NCBI GenBank assembly: GCA_019671005.1
Contig: CM033745.1
Span: forward strand, 2,031,146-2,095,145
DNA: 64,000 bases
Reading direction: 5' to 3'
Source of the DNA: Hibiscus mutabilis
Lineage: Eukaryota; Streptophyta; Magnoliopsida; Malvales; Malvaceae
The notes under the pieces are model-generated. The model was given only the letters and a program-made list of their open reading frames with translations. It was not told the DNA's origin and made no database searches. Made by a program: the position numbers and the translations under genes. Positions 1 through 12,358 of the stretch are shown here, in pieces; the first letter of the stretch is position 1; each line of letters starts with the position of its first letter.

Positions 1-971
1 TGGGCTCTTGTATTTCTTTGATCAATTTTATCTTTCAAATGGGTAGAAAAATTGTAACTAGTTGGCTTTCAGCTTTGTAATTGGGTTCTAAAGAATGTAA
101 ATGGACATTAAAGAACTTTTATGAACTATTTTTATTGTTTGGATATTTGAGAATCAGTATTAGAAAGGATTATTATTATCTATTATTATTTGGTTATATG
201 TATAGTGAAAACTATATATATACACGAAGCCCGGACGAAATTCTAGTATTACACGGTGTATTGTGTTAGTAGTGGTCAGTGGTGCGCGATGTCCGTTGTA
301 AAATTTTTCTATAATTTATTTATTTTTATATAATTACAAGCGTAACAAATTGATATGTACAGATAGTCAATTAAAATTATTTGTTGCCAGTTATCTATAT
401 GATAAATAGTTGTAACTATTTACAACTAATTTCAATAAAGATAATTTGTGGCAATTAATCCTAATTGATTCTATGAGTTACCCGTATCTCTTAAGATGAT
501 TGAAACTATACCACCTAGAGATAATAACAGTTCTTTGTTTAGTGGGACCATTTGATAGATCCAGTATATAATCAATAATCAAATTGCGTATATATGCTGA
601 AATCATTTAGCAGTAGCAGTAGGTACCATGAAACTACTTATCTTGTGAAATTCATTACTATGCATAAATTAAATTTATCTATAAAATATAAATAAGAAAA
701 TGAACAAGTTATATTGTATATGTAAAACTTTTTCTTGCACTGGCTTAATCATTTAAAAAGTGAAGTTCATACTTTATTTTACTTTTATGAAAAATAATAA
801 AATAAATCTTTTATGAAATTCGTAATTACACCTTTAAAAACCATATTAACTTTTCAATGTCAAATGAATCGACTAAGCCCAGTCCAATGATAGGCTCTAT
901 CTATTTCGGCCCTAAGTTGACCGACTCCTCCTTTAAAACTCACGGCCGAACATTACACTAAGAAAACCGCC
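1..971. other. Gene-free AT-rich stretch
   Basis: No coding exon, RNA gene or clear repeat is seen. Open frames here are short and of AT-rich, low-complexity composition. The stretch ends where the left inverted repeat of the long-TIR element begins. Confidence 0.6.
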
Positions 972-1780
972 GGCTTAATAGTAAAAAAAAAATCTAAAGT
1001 ATACTTTTTTTTCAGCTTAATACCTAATATTTTTTTCGGATTATTTTGGTGCCTAACATTTTATTTCGTAACTCAATTTAAATTTTTTCGTTAATGGCGT
1101 TAACTAATTATAACATGACACGTGGCATGTTTTATTTATTTTATTTAATTTTTGAATTACTTTAAATTATGTATTTATTAAAAAATCTCAAAGTTTTAAT
1201 TTCTTTCAAACAAACCTTTCAAACACATCTCTCTCACCGTTCGGCATCCCCCACGCATCGGCGGTTTACCGTTCACCATCCAAGCGTCAGGTGCCTCACT
1301 ATTCAACATCTCCCACCCTCTAGCCGTTGGTTAGAAGCCCAATCGATCTCTTTTTTTTTCATTTTTAGATGTTTGTCGACGGAGCAATCGATGGTTTATT
1401 TGTCGGTTTTGAACGACGAGATCATGGGACTTTCAGTCGTCAGGGGCTGACGAAGGCAAGGGTGTGGCTGGCGGTGGTTGAATCGGTGGTGGGATGAGAG
1501 GAATTTTGGGATCTAGGATTTGGGTTTGGGGTTTTAAAAAAATAAAAATTGAGTTTTCTTGTTAAAATTAAAGATTTTCTCTTTTTTAGAAAAATAAAAA
1601 TTAAAGAAAATACCATATGCTATGTGCAGTATTTTTATTGGATAAAAAAAAATTTAACGTTCTTCACAAAGAAACTTAATTTGAGTTACAATAAAACGTT
1701 AGTCATAAGAGTGGCAAAAAAATATTAGGCATTAAACTAAAAAAAAAGAATAAGTTGAGATTTTTTTACTATTAAACCTA
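972..1780. mobile_element. Non-autonomous element with ~100-bp terminal inverted repeats and GC-rich core
   Basis: The left end (about 972-1075) and the reverse complement of the right end (about 1665-1780) match over about 100 bases with small differences. Shared blocks include TTAATAGTAAAAAAA, CCTAATATTTTTTT and GTAACTCAA. The AT-rich arms enclose a GC-richer core (about 1215-1510) with a short open frame that resembles no known protein. Long TIRs around a captured-looking core are typical of Mutator-like non-autonomous elements, including Pack-MULEs. No clear 9-bp target duplication was found, so the superfamily is a guess and the ends may be off by some bases. A second element of the same design lies at 58313-59083. 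Confidence 0.6.
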
Positions 1781-2875
1781 AAATTAACAGCCATGATTTT
1801 ACCACCACGTGCAACTGCAATATTTTTCACCCTTTTCGTTATGACGGTACCGAAAACCGTAGATTCCATTGGCATTCAAGAATTTAAAAATTTTATAATA
1901 AATTCATTAATTTTTTTTTAAAAAAATTAATTTGGTATCTTCAAATTTTTAGTAATTTATATTATAAATTATATTTTTGAATATTGTTTTAATTATTTTT
2001 GTCTAATATGAATTAATTTATATAAATTTAAATATTAGATAAATTAAAAATTCTCTTTATATATGAGTTTAAATTATAAATTCGGTATATTTATAAAATC
2101 TAATAACTTAATTCTTCTGATATTCAATCTTGATTCTATCCTTAATGACAAAGGATTAGGGTGTGGGGCACGGCGTGGTCGGACTACGTTTGGAACCGGG
2201 AGTAATGACTTGAAAGAACTGATTCAACACTATTCTACCACTTGGATTTGGTCATTTCACTTAAATCCCCCCCGCATATTAAAAGCTGCTCTCGATATTT
2301 TTACCCTTGATTGATCAATGATGAGAGCATCTTGAGATATATTAATTGAGTGAATAATTAAGAATATACATATTATCTTATTTTATATGACTTCATATTT
2401 TGATATTTATCTTAATTATGTAATTATATAATATTACATCTCTATTTAATAATGATAATACGGCTAGTACAATTCTGATGGCCTGGAAGACTTGTGTTGT
2501 GTTCCTCGGCACGACTTGGTCTCCTCTAGTAAGTAGTACCCACTAAGCATTAATGACTTTGGTTTCCTGATCCCCTGTACCTAAGGTACATTTAATGATT
2601 TTTATAGAAAAAATTGAAGACGATCAAAAGTAAACCCAAAATTAAATAGGAAAAGCCGAAAGGTACCCTGATGTATATTCATTCGAACCGGACCACAACC
2701 AATTCTATGGAGGGAGTTAATGGCATGTGGTTGGCTTCCATTTTTCTTGTGGACCAACTCCATGATCAGATTGTCTTTGGTATTGTCAATTGCCCAAGCA
2801 TAAAAAATTACAGATTTGGACCGTTCTTAAATATCAATATAGATACATATTTATCCTAACTCTATTTAAGGATAG
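1781..2875. other. Gene-free AT-rich stretch
   Basis: No gene is supported. A few short segments of more balanced composition (2150-2300, 2460-2600 and 2670-2860) break the AT-rich background, but none gives a recognisable protein or splice structure. Confidence 0.55.
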
Positions 2876-3240
2876 AGATGTAAAATTAGGTAATCGTTTA
2901 GGTTTTAAGGCAGGTCATGTCAGGTCAGGTTAAATCGGATATAAGTTATGTCATGTCAATTTAATAGTTCGATTCGGATTAGGCCGGGTCTGGGTCGACT
3001 TAGATTCGGGTCATTGTCATGTTGATTTTAAACCAAATTGAGTTTGGGTCGGGTTAATTTCAGGTCAGATAAGTTTCAGTTCAGGCCAAAACGGTTCATG
3101 TCTGAATCAGTTAACTAACATGTTAATTCAGGTTCGGATGGATTTCAGGTCGGGTCACGTCGTTGACGGATAAAATTCAGGTCGGATAAGATCGGTTTTG
3201 GTTGAAATTCAAGTCGGACCTTATGACTTATCATGTACAA
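2876..3240. repeat. Degenerate CAGGT/GGGTC-rich tract
   Basis: The plus strand is built from variants of CAGGTC, TCGGGT and GGTTCGG in loose tandem. It is a low-complexity tract with no conserved period. A tract of the same kind and orientation lies at 18640-19035, next to the solo LTR, and both have a TTTAAGGATA-like sequence at one edge. The function, if any, is unknown. Confidence 0.6.
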
Positions 3241-3479
3241 ATAGACTTTGGTACGGTAATTGTTGGTAAATTTCGAATAAAAATAAATTTTTAAAAATTA
3301 ATATCATAATATGAAAAATTTTAAAAATTAATGGTAGGACTAAATTGAAAATTTTATAACATATATAATTATGACTAAATTAAATTAAACTAAAATTTAA
3401 AAGTGAATGTTAAGACTAAATTGAAATTTTTTTAATCCTTATAACTTTAGATGTTATTTTAAAAAAAATAAAAAAACCT
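3241..3479. other. AT-rich spacer before the LINE 3' end
   Basis: AT-rich sequence with repeated AAATTGAAA-like words and no gene. It separates the pentamer-rich tract from the 3' end of the minus-strand LINE. Confidence 0.5.
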
Positions 3480-3641
3480 CTTTAAAAACTTCTCTAAACC
3501 AGGGAAAAAGAGTACCCGCTTTTATTCAATATCACGAATAAAGAAACATTGCGCACTACAACACATAAATGCAAAACAAAGTATTACAAAAACAAACCAA
3601 ATAACCATACTCTCTCTGAACAGCTCAACTAAGAAACAAAA

Positions 3642-4271
3642 CTAGGTGAAACGATCCACTGACCATAGCATATCCACAGACCTCTCTGCCCCTTGTTTCG
3701 CAAGTTCATGAGCCAAACAATTTACCTCTCTAAATGCAAAAGAAACGCGCCACTGGTTATTAGCAACAAAGGCCCTGCACTTGAGAATGGACTCTGCAAA
3801 CACAGCAGGGAAGGAACTCCCTTGATTAATCCAATTGATCACCATTTGGCAATCGGATTCAATGATCAGCAACCCCAAACTATTCCATTGAGACAATGCG
3901 AAAATAAGAGAAGCTTCCAGAATAGCAGTGAGCTCCGCCCCTGTAGGATCACTCAACCCGATGCATTTAGAGAATTTGATTAAATGCGAACCCCAATGGT
4001 CTCGAAGGATGCAACCAACACCACCAACATCATAGCTTCCTTTCACTGATGCATCTACATTAAATTTAAATAATCCCGTAGAGGGAGGTACCCAGGATCT
4101 TAGGGGGGGCCTGACCGGCTTCAATATAGTCACCCCACAAAGGTTAGGATGTCGAACAAAATCTAAAATTGACGAAGATGAAGCAGGCCACTTACTTTTG
4201 CACCAATACCCTATTCTTGTAGACGCAGACTCGAAAAGCTGATCTTCATTGAGAGTTTCTCGATTGAACAA
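3642..4271 (-). pseudogene. LINE RNase H domain
   Basis: The 209-residue frame contains a plant-type RNase H fold seen in LINE-encoded polyproteins: FKFNVDASVKG (first catalytic Asp), GGVGCILRDHWG, a downstream AELTAILEA (catalytic Glu) and IIESDC (second Asp). It ends in a stop near 3642 that is probably the genuine ORF2 end. A frameshift separates it from the preceding zinc-binding region. In a working LINE it would remove the RNA strand during reverse transcription. Here it is a relic. Confidence 0.85.
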
Positions 4272-4298
4272 AATATCATTTCTGCACAGCCATATTGA

Positions 4299-5460
4299 TC
4301 ATATAATTCCATAGAATGCCATACACCAAACAGGCTTGGATGAAGGTTTGATAGGTTGATTAACCCATACACAGAGTAAGGCCTTAATGTTTTCAGGCAT
4401 AATGATCTGGATATTCCAAGAGAGGCACCATCTTTGCCACAGTCTCCAGCTGTTCTCACATTGATAAAATAAGTGATCTACTGTTTCAACACCCTTGCCA
4501 CAAAAGACACAGACGCAATAACCTACACCCGATATACCACGCTTAGCAAGCTCTGTAAGAGTGGGAATTCTGTTCTGGACGGCTTTCCATACGAACATTT
4601 CCACCTTCAGAGGAGCGATGTTCTGCCAAACCAGTCTCCAGAAACTATCTGCTATGGATCCATTAGCAGCCACGTTAACACAATACTCCTTGGCCGTATA
4701 AACACCATTAGAAGCACCACACCATTTCAAACAGTCTCTATCATTGTGAGCCTTAGAAACACGACCCAAAATGCTAAGAAACTGCTCCCACAATTGGAAT
4801 TCCCATTCAAACAATACCCTTCTTAATACAATATTCCAGGACCAGGAACTAGATTCTTTAGATCCGAACTCACATACCAAACCTATTTTTTTAACTGCCA
4901 TACCGTAAATCCTTGAGAACGCAGCTTTTAACGATGGAACCTCATTCCAATAATCCTCCCAGAACCTAATTGAGTTGCCATCTCCAAGAACATAACGAAA
5001 ATTAGAAGAAAAGGGATCATTTAGAATTGACAAAGGCCTCGTAATATTATTCCAAACCCATGATACTTTCCTGGTAGGGAGGCTAGATGGAATCAAACTG
5101 TTATAATGGTAACCGTATTTTTCAGAAATGATTTTGCGCCAAAGACTTTCTGGCTCATTACTGAATCGCCACACCCACTTATTGAGCAGAGAGCGATTTC
5201 GCAGCTTCAAATCGAAAAAATCCAAGCCTCCACATTCTTTGGGTTTAACTAGATTATCCCACTTAGTCCAATGAATAGGCCTAATGGCGTTTGGTCCCCA
5301 TAAGAAATTAGCAATGCGTTTGTTTAACAAATCAGCAACAGCCACATGCATTTGGAATAAGCCCGTAAAATAAATAGGGAGACTATACAGGACTGACTTT
5401 ACTAAGCAAATACGCCCAGCGAACGTCAAAAGCTTCCCTTTCCAACCCTCAAGTGTCGAT
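4299..5460 (-). pseudogene. LINE reverse transcriptase C-terminal and zf-RVT region
   Basis: The 376-residue frame begins TFAGRICLVKSVL and contains WGPNAIRPIHWTKWD, the typical stretch after the polymerase core in plant LINEs. It goes on into a zinc-binding zf-RVT segment with CVFCGKG, VDHLFYQC and a conserved tryptophan-rich stretch (VEMFVWKAVQNRIPT). It is the longest undamaged part of the LINE. Upstream it runs into the hAT MITE at 5616-6116, and downstream it shifts frame into the RNase H domain. Confidence 0.85.
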
Positions 5461-5615
5461 GAGAATTTGTCGATGATAGGTTTCCAGAGGTGAAACGAAT
5501 TTTAAATGGCACCCAAAGTTAAGCATAAGTAGGAAGTCGGAAAAGAATCGAAACTACACCAGATCATATTGGCCCAAACCTTGATGTCTGATTCCACAAC
5601 GTCAACCCATACAAA

Positions 5616-6116
5616 TAGTGGTGAGCAAAACTCGATTCGACTAGAAAAAATCGAATAACTTGACTCGAGACGAAAATACTCAACTCGTCTTGACTCGACT
5701 CGAAATTTTATAAACTCAACTCGAATAAAAAAAATTCAAATAAAGTTTGAGTTGTAAAATGAAAATTCGAATAACTCGAAATTTTTAGTAATTAGTAGAT
5801 TTATTTTTAAGTTCAAGACGAGTCCCTCAATTTTTCATGATATATATATACCGATATATAAAAATATGGAAAAAAATATTGCAACATATGAAATATATAT
5901 ATACATATCGTATATGATTAAATAAAGTCGTTTAAAATGAAATCAAACTGTACAATAACATGATAAATAATTAGAATACAATTTTGATAGGAACTCGAAA
6001 ACTCGACTAGAATCGAATCAAAAAATTTTCAAATAAAGTTTGAGTTGTAAAATATGACGCGTTAACTCGAATAACTCAAATTTTTTTGACTCGACTCGAT
6101 CGAACGCTTACCCCTG
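5616..6116. mobile_element. hAT-type MITE (501 bp) inserted in the LINE
   Basis: The ends read TAGTGGTGAGC and GCTTACCCCTG, imperfect inverted repeats of the TAGGGGTGAGCA type common in plant hAT MITEs. They are flanked by an 8-bp target duplication, CATACAAA (5608-5615) and TATACAAA (6117-6124), with one mismatch. The interior has no coding capacity and is full of ACTCGA/TCGAGT words. LINE reverse-transcriptase sequence continues on both sides, so the MITE is younger than the LINE. A sister copy lies at 56344-56739 and a degraded one near 56930-57365. Confidence 0.85.
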
Positions 6117-6124
6117 TATACAAA

Positions 6125-7440
6125 GTAGTTTTCTTCGTGTTCAAACTTAGCCCTGACGCCACTTCAAAAATACGAAGAGTTCTCTTTATGTTCTTTATAC
6201 TATTTTCATCAGCCTTTGCAAAAATTATGAGATCATCTGCAAATTGCAGATGTGAGATGATAAAACCATTCTCGCCCAACGCCCTTGATTAATTCCAAAC
6301 TAACAGCCTTATGAATTAAAGCACTTAAGGCCTCAGCAATAATATTAAAAAGGAGGAGAGACAGAGGGCAACCTTGCCTCAGTCCTCTCTTAATTGAGAA
6401 CATATCCAAAGACACCCCATTAGTTAAAACAGATATCAAAGCAGTCGAAATACACATTTGAATCCATTTCCTCCATCTCGGCCTGAACCCCATTCTATGG
6501 AGAATAAAATTCAAAACTGTCAATCCACTGTATCGTAAGCTCTCTTGAAGTCAGCTTTAAAAACAATCGCCTTTCGATTTTTCTGTCTCAACTCATCAAC
6601 TACTTCGTTTGCAACAAGAGAACAATCTGATATTTGTTTACCGGCAATAAAAGCGAACTGATTATCGCCTACAACTTCATGAATACAACGAGACAGTCTT
6701 CTAGATAGGACTTTCGCCACAATTTTATAGTGGCTGTTCACTAAAGAAATGGGTCTGAAATCCTCGACTGTACTGGGAGAGGCAATCTTAGGAATTAAGG
6801 CAATAAAGGAATGATTAAAGAACTTGTCCTTTAATTTACCAACATAGAAGTCCTAAAAAAAAATCCATGATACTCCTTTTAAGCTGCGGCCAAAATTTCT
6901 TATAAAAACCCAGATTAAAGCCATCGGGACCAAGCGCCTTATTCCCGTCCATCGACTGAATCGCCCCCCAGACCTCTTCTTGCGAGAAAGGAGCTTCAAG
7001 GAGCTCGGCCGACGAACTGCTTAGTAAATTCATATTGCAGTCGAAACTCCTAAGGGGATAGTGTTCGACTTATTGAAATTATCCCGAAAAGTATCCACAA
7101 ACACTTTAGATATCACTTTTTGATCCACAATCACAGAGTTACCAGACTTGATGGAAATGATTCTGTTACTGCATCTCCTCATCGAAGCACAAATATGAAA
7201 GAACTTTTGTATTTTTGTCACCATCATTAAACCACTTAACCCTTGACTTTTGGAACCATTCCCGCTCCTCTCTTCTATATCTTGACCATAACGAAGCCTT
7301 CAAGGATTGTAGTTCAGAAGCAATATTAGAATTAGGCCCGTTGGAGATAAGGCAATCCTCCAGAGATGCCATTTTTTGTTCCAATGCCTCTGTCGACTCT
7401 GGATCCTTCGAACGGAATTCCTTCACCCATGACTTCATCG
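6125..7440 (-). pseudogene. LINE reverse transcriptase core
   Basis: Four overlapping frames together give the polymerase. They contain ALGPDGFNLGFYKKFW (about 6970-6900), the fingers segment with VGDNQFAFIAGKQISD and FKADFKRAYDTVD (the first catalytic Asp, about 6560), IKRGLRQGCPLSLLLFN (about 6390) and the FADD box (about 6230, the catalytic Asp pair). The frame changes at about 7030, 6830, 6520 and 6260 are inactivating indels. The palm continues beyond the hAT MITE at 5616-6116. Confidence 0.85.
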
Positions 7441-7455
7441 CTAATTTGACTTCTT

Positions 7456-8004
7456 TTAAAGTGACTCCAAACCCTTTCTTATGCTGCTAACCTTCTTCAC
7501 TGTTTCCACTAGCCCATATTCTTCCAACCAGTGTGAGAAAAATTTAAAAGGCCTTGGACCACCCACACACATATCTTCTTTTAAGATGACTGGTTTATGA
7601 TCCGACAAGCTTCTAGGTAAGGCGATTTGCAATAGATTTGAGAACCACATCAACACTTCAGGGGACATAATGAATCTGTCCAATCTGCTCGCCGATACAC
7701 AATTACCGCCACGGAACCATGTAAAATTACCACCCACCAGAGGTAGATCCAGAAGGTTGTTTCTCTGGATACAATCAACAAGAATAAAGCTTGATTCAGG
7801 TGTGATTTCAACCCCAATTCTCTCATCAGCTGTCTTCACAGAATTGAAATCACCACCCAGGATTACAGGGATCTGCAAATCCTCAATACAAACAGATAAT
7901 TCTTCAAAGAAACTCCTCCTCTCATTCGGATCATTAGGAGCATAGATATTGAAAACCCCGCATCTCATCTTGTTATGCCCAAACTTACCGATGATGATAA
8001 TCAT
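7456..8004 (-). pseudogene. LINE AP-like endonuclease domain
   Basis: The 182-residue frame belongs to the exonuclease-endonuclease-phosphatase family that opens LINE ORF2 proteins. It has FNIYAPND, the catalytic ILGGDFNSV, a FTWFRGG strand with SRLDRF, and the terminal SDHKPV motif. In an active LINE it would nick the genomic target to prime reverse transcription. The N-terminal part is missing from the open frame, because stops lie upstream between 8004 and 8200. The later text is split from the reverse transcriptase by a frameshift near 7450. Confidence 0.85.
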
Positions 8005-8207
8005 TCTAGCCTAGATAATCTTTTGCTCAATAATAAAAAAATTTAGTGTCCCACAACGAAATGAGTCCCCTAGAAGCGTCTGTCGAAGGAGAACTTTCAA
8101 AACCCAAATAAATTTGCCCTTTTAACCGATTCTCCACCCAAGGCTTTACACACGATAATTTGGTCTCTTGAATGAGTACAAAACTGGCTTTGTTAGAGGC
8201 AATAACT

Positions 8208-8843
8208 TTAGCCCAACGGGATGCTATCTGCCGACACTAAGTGAACCTCATGTAAGCCATTTTCACTCGAATAGGGTGGGGTCCTGTGAAGAGAATTAGC
8301 CACATCACGAGATGGATACCCACGTGGAGCACTTGAGGAATCCCCAGCAACCTTATCAGCTTCCACCTTCTTAGCAAACTCCTCCCCGATATCTTCAAAG
8401 GCTGAGCAAAACGAACCTTCACCATTAATGCATGGATCATGCAACAAGGCGACATTCTCCTCATTGCCTTGTGAATAGCCCGGCCTTGTACCGTCAATGA
8501 ACACCCGTTCGTCTTCAAACTCTTCCACCTCAATCTTGATCTGATACAAGACCCCGTTAACTACCATGGAAATTTTATCAGGGATATGGGATGCCCTTTG
8601 GACCTGTAATAATAATTTAGCTACATCGAAACGCTTCATATCCAATGTTTCCTCGTCGAGTTTGAGGACCACACCCCATCTGTTCCCTAAACTTAGAAAG
8701 AAATCGCTGTTCCAAACTTGAAGAGGCACGTCAAACAATTTAACCCAAATCTTGATTCTTCTTTTACTGCCATACCCTTCGAGTATTTCCAACTTGTCGA
8801 ACCAGATTCTGAGTAGCTCCTCGCGCATCAGAAAGTAAAGCAT
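8208..8843 (-). pseudogene. LINE ORF1, downstream part (DUF4283-like)
   Basis: The frame includes RIKIWVKLFDVPLQVWN, FLSLGNRWG and FDVAKLLLQVQ, a pattern found in the ORF1 proteins of plant LINEs after the RRM. It ends in an acidic, low-complexity tail. Its 5' part lies beyond the LTR retrotransposon at 16511-17216. Joining the two at the TATAC duplication gives one continuous LINE strand. The product would be the RNA-binding chaperone of the LINE particle. Confidence 0.75.
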
Positions 8844-8866
8844 CCTGAACTATATCAGAATTATAC

Positions 8867-10998
8867 TGTTGTCGCTAGATTTTCGCTTATTATTTTTAGT
8901 AGTAGTAGCTATAAAACCCATTAAAATAAAAGGAGTCTATTTATTAAATAAAATCCAAAAAAATAAAATATAAGGGGTCCATTAAAATAAGTACATGTAT
9001 ATATAAAAAAGCGATAATCCATTAAACTTAAAAACCCAATACAATAAATGGCCCCAAAAAAACTAACTAATTAGCTTGTTTTTTGTCCCATGTGCAGGTT
9101 GGATATCGGCCGTTAGATCTAGGATAGGGGATCTAAGAGTCCGGATTGAACCAGAAAAAAGAGGGGAGGGGAGCCACCCGCGCCGTCACGCGCTTGGCGT
9201 GTGTGATTCACTCGCGCGGTTTTGGCCTTCCCCAACCTCGATCGACGCCTTTGCTCATGCCAGCAGCCACGGCGTTCGGCCGTTCTAGGGCTAGGGAGGA
9301 GCGCCAGAGATCGCCCAACCCATGCCGAGCCCTTCCCGCGTCGCCGCCGTTCACCTGCAAACAAGGAAAAAAAAGAAAAACAAGCATGATTCGAACATGG
9401 AAAATTAAGGCAAGACAACCTCAAATCCGGGCAAATTCAGATCAAAAGGGGGAAGCAAACAGATCCAAATTGAAGGGGGAAACAACAACAGATTTTGGGG
9501 CAAGATAGATTGGAATCGAATCAATCCAATTTTGGGCATCATTTTACCCGAATTTTGGGATTTTTTAGACCAATTTCTTTGTAATTTAAGCAACAAAAGC
9601 CCTATATAAACACCCCTAATTTCATTGTAACACACCACCGATTACTCAGAAATTCACTGAAAAGCATTGTAATATTACACATGGACTTGAAGTTGGAATA
9701 CAACTTTGAAGTTTTTTTTTCCTTTGAGGTAATTCTTTACTGTTTTTTAATTAACTCTTGATTTCGAATATATCAAAGTAAAGGGGGTAAAGCAATTACC
9801 TTGTTCGAGCCTCAGACCGGTACCGCCGTCGCCGAATTTTATAAGGGTGGCCGAATCTGGAAATTTATGAAAATGGGGGTGATTTAATTTTTTTTTAAAA
9901 AGGAAGGGAAACACGTTTTTTTAAACTCGATTTTTAGGGGTTTGTTAAAAGGGTGGTGTTGTATTCAAAATTACAAAAGAATGTTTTTTTGTTTTTCACC
10001 GTCGGCAGTGGTAGCCGGCGCCAGTACAAGGCGGCCGGCAGGGTGGGTGTTCGTCGGTTTCTCAAAAAATGATGAATATGATAAACACTTGAGAGATTTT
10101 AAAAATGGGATGTTTGATTTAAAATTTTTGTGATGGAAATTATGTAAATTGTTTCTTAAAAAGTGAGTTTTATACTCAAGGCAAAATGGGCTAATTCCCC
10201 TCATTAAATTCCTCCTTCTCATTTATTTTTATTCTGTGAGTAACTCAGTTTACAAGTTTTTCAATTCGGCCACTGAATTCTTTCAAATTCGGCCATAGGT
10301 TTTGATTCTCTTTAAATTCGGTCACTTTTTTTTTCCTTAAAAATCTTTTTTTTAGTTTTTTTTTCTTTAAATTTTAATCATTTCACTTTTTAAAAAAACA
10401 ATCAGATTTTAATCTAATTCCCTTTTTAAAATAAAAATAATAAACTCCAGCTTAGGCATCGTGCATTGACCCGATTCAAGGAATGATGCACTTTTTCAAA
10501 ATTGTTAATCTTAACCTTTGTATTTAATGTTCTTTTTTTACATTTTGTTTTACGTGCCTTTTAAATTTTGCTTGTACTATATGTATGTTTGAATATACAA
10601 TAAATGTGGTGCTTTACTAAACGAGAATGACGAGTTAGCGCCAGAAGTGTTGGCGGTGATTAAAATTCATTTTTTGAATAGTAAGGTCGTTAAAATAGAA
10701 TTAAAATTTGTAAACGGAAAATAATTTTAAGCTTTACATGAATTCGCGAAATCTGACATCAAAACATTTTGTAATCGGCTAGGTACCAATTTTGGGCGCT
10801 GTGGGGTGCTAACCATTCCCCACGCGTAATCGACTCATGAACCCGTTCTTTGTGGTTTTGCATACCAAAACTGTTATTTTAATAAAATAAACTAATTTTA
10901 TTAAAATGACATGTTTTTAGGTGATCCAATCACACCTTTTAAAAAGATTGGTGGCGACTCCAAGTTTTTTTAAAGTCGGGCTCGAAAGGGTTGCGACA
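8867..10998 (+). repeat. 5' LTR (2132 bp)
   Basis: It begins TGTTGTCGCTAG directly after TATAC and ends GGTTGCGACA. It aligns along its length with 14341-16505. A GC-rich block (about 9100-9360) resembles no protein, although it leaves open frames on both strands. A TATATAAA box at 9603-9610 followed by a pyrimidine/adenine-rich stretch is the probable transcription start region. Confidence 0.93.
9603..9610 (+). promoter_or_regulatory. TATA box in the 5' LTR
   Basis: TATATAAA is conserved in the other LTR at 15128-15135, as is the downstream sequence ACACC(C/T)CTAATTTC. That position fits the U3/R border, about 740 bases into the LTR. Confidence 0.6.
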
Positions 10999-11001
10999 AC
11001 T

Positions 11002-11017
11002 TGGCGATCCGCTGGGA
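11002..11017 (+). promoter_or_regulatory. Primer binding site
   Basis: TGGCGATCCGCTGGGA starts three bases after the 5' LTR. The leading TGG matches the tRNA CCA end. The TGGCGA..CTGGG pattern resembles sites of Tat/Ogre elements said to use tRNA-Arg; the tRNA was not checked. Confidence 0.7.
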
Positions 11018-12358
11018 ATTTTTTGGTTTTCACAAAAAAAGAGTCAGGCTACAAGTCGATTACACCTTGTTTTAATGTCAGAATTTGCGAACTCACGTAA
11101 AGCTTAACTTAATTGTCCATTTATAAATTTGATTCTATTTTACGCATATAAGACTTAATTCCAAGCTCTAAGCCCGAGTTTCGTCCCGTTCGTTTAAGTG
11201 GGGGAGACGTTATTGCTCTCGTGGGAATATCGATTCTCTGTATGGGCCTAGTAAGTACCTCCGGGACTCACGCTCTATGTCTTCGTGTGGATATTGATTC
11301 TCTGTACGAGCATATGAGTGGGACCCCTATGTTGAACCTGATTCGTTTGAAGCCTATAATGGGCAAGAATCATGGGCCTTACTACTGTTAGTAGGGGACA
11401 ACAAGGACAATTTGGGAACCCTTTTAGAACCAAACTTGTGTGAGAATCTAGAATCCCACCCCATTAAAGCCATGCGGGAAAACCTAGGTTTTGGAGTCCG
11501 GTCAAAATTATTTCGTATGAATAGTCTGCAGAGACATGTCTAGAAGTGTTAGAATGTGCTGCCCAGTTACTATTCGTACAATGGAATTATTTTGGACCTT
11601 TCGTGTTTATTTATGTTCTTTTGAAGTGTACTAATCCTTTCTTTTTCTTGTTTTATTGTTTTTTGCATACTTGTTTATTACATGCATCTCATATCTAGAA
11701 GGGGTTGATTCTGAAGCACGTTGCTCAATTAGAAAAAAGCTTTCTCCATGGATGAAAGGTACCTAAAGAAAGAGATAGATAATGCAGATGTACGTCACTG
11801 GTCCAAGGTCAACCAGCAGACACATAGAGAACATCATTCAAGAATACAAAACAAGGATATTGGTCCTCAAAGATATCAATGAATGACCAATGACTATTAG
11901 GACAATGTCATGAGATTACAGGAGCGTGACGAGTTCAACAAGAGAGTTATGACTCAAGTCCAAAAGATAACCATGCTTGTGATGATGTTGGCCAAAGAAG
12001 CTTCAGCCCTGCGCCAATATGCTGTGTTGATTGAGGAAATGGGCCATAGACTTATGTGGCTAATCGAAGAGATGAAAGGGCTGTGTGCTCGAGATGAGAT
12101 TTACTCATGGTATAATTTGGAGTCTTTTGTAATAAGGAAATTCGATATCCAATGGAAAGCTACTTCTAGAGTAATGCCTCAATAGAATCGATGTTCCTTC
12201 ACCTGCATTCATGCATTTGCATCTTTTAGTTTATTGGTTGCATTACTTTTTGTGTTTGCATCAATTTATGATGTGATCATTGTATGCACCTCACATAACG
12301 AAAAGATTAATTATGGCAAACTCTTTTCAAATAGAAAGGTTGTACTCGAGCCATATCT
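11018..12358 (+). other. Leader and degraded 5' coding region of the LTR element
   Basis: This lies between the primer site and the main gag frame. Short, broken frames at 11748-11882 and 11910-12185 have Gag-like charged, helical composition, with many Glu, Lys and Met and an opening MDERYLKKE. They may be the remains of an N-terminal Gag extension or of an extra upstream frame as found in Ogre elements. No domain is recognised. Confidence 0.4.

Noticed and set aside
1169..1450. A possible gene in the GC-rich core of the first long-TIR element
   Set aside because: No protein similarity, and it sits between transposon arms. It is reported only as a core of unknown origin.
3693..3983. Plus-strand frames across the LINE (also 4473-4826, 7215-7490, 7670-7945)
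   Set aside because: They are antisense shadows of the minus-strand LINE domains.
9076..9508. Overlapping open frames on both strands in the GC-rich part of the 5' LTR (repeated at 14630-14933)
   Set aside because: They lie inside an LTR, differ in frame structure between the two LTR copies, and resemble no protein. GC-rich sequence lacks stops by chance.
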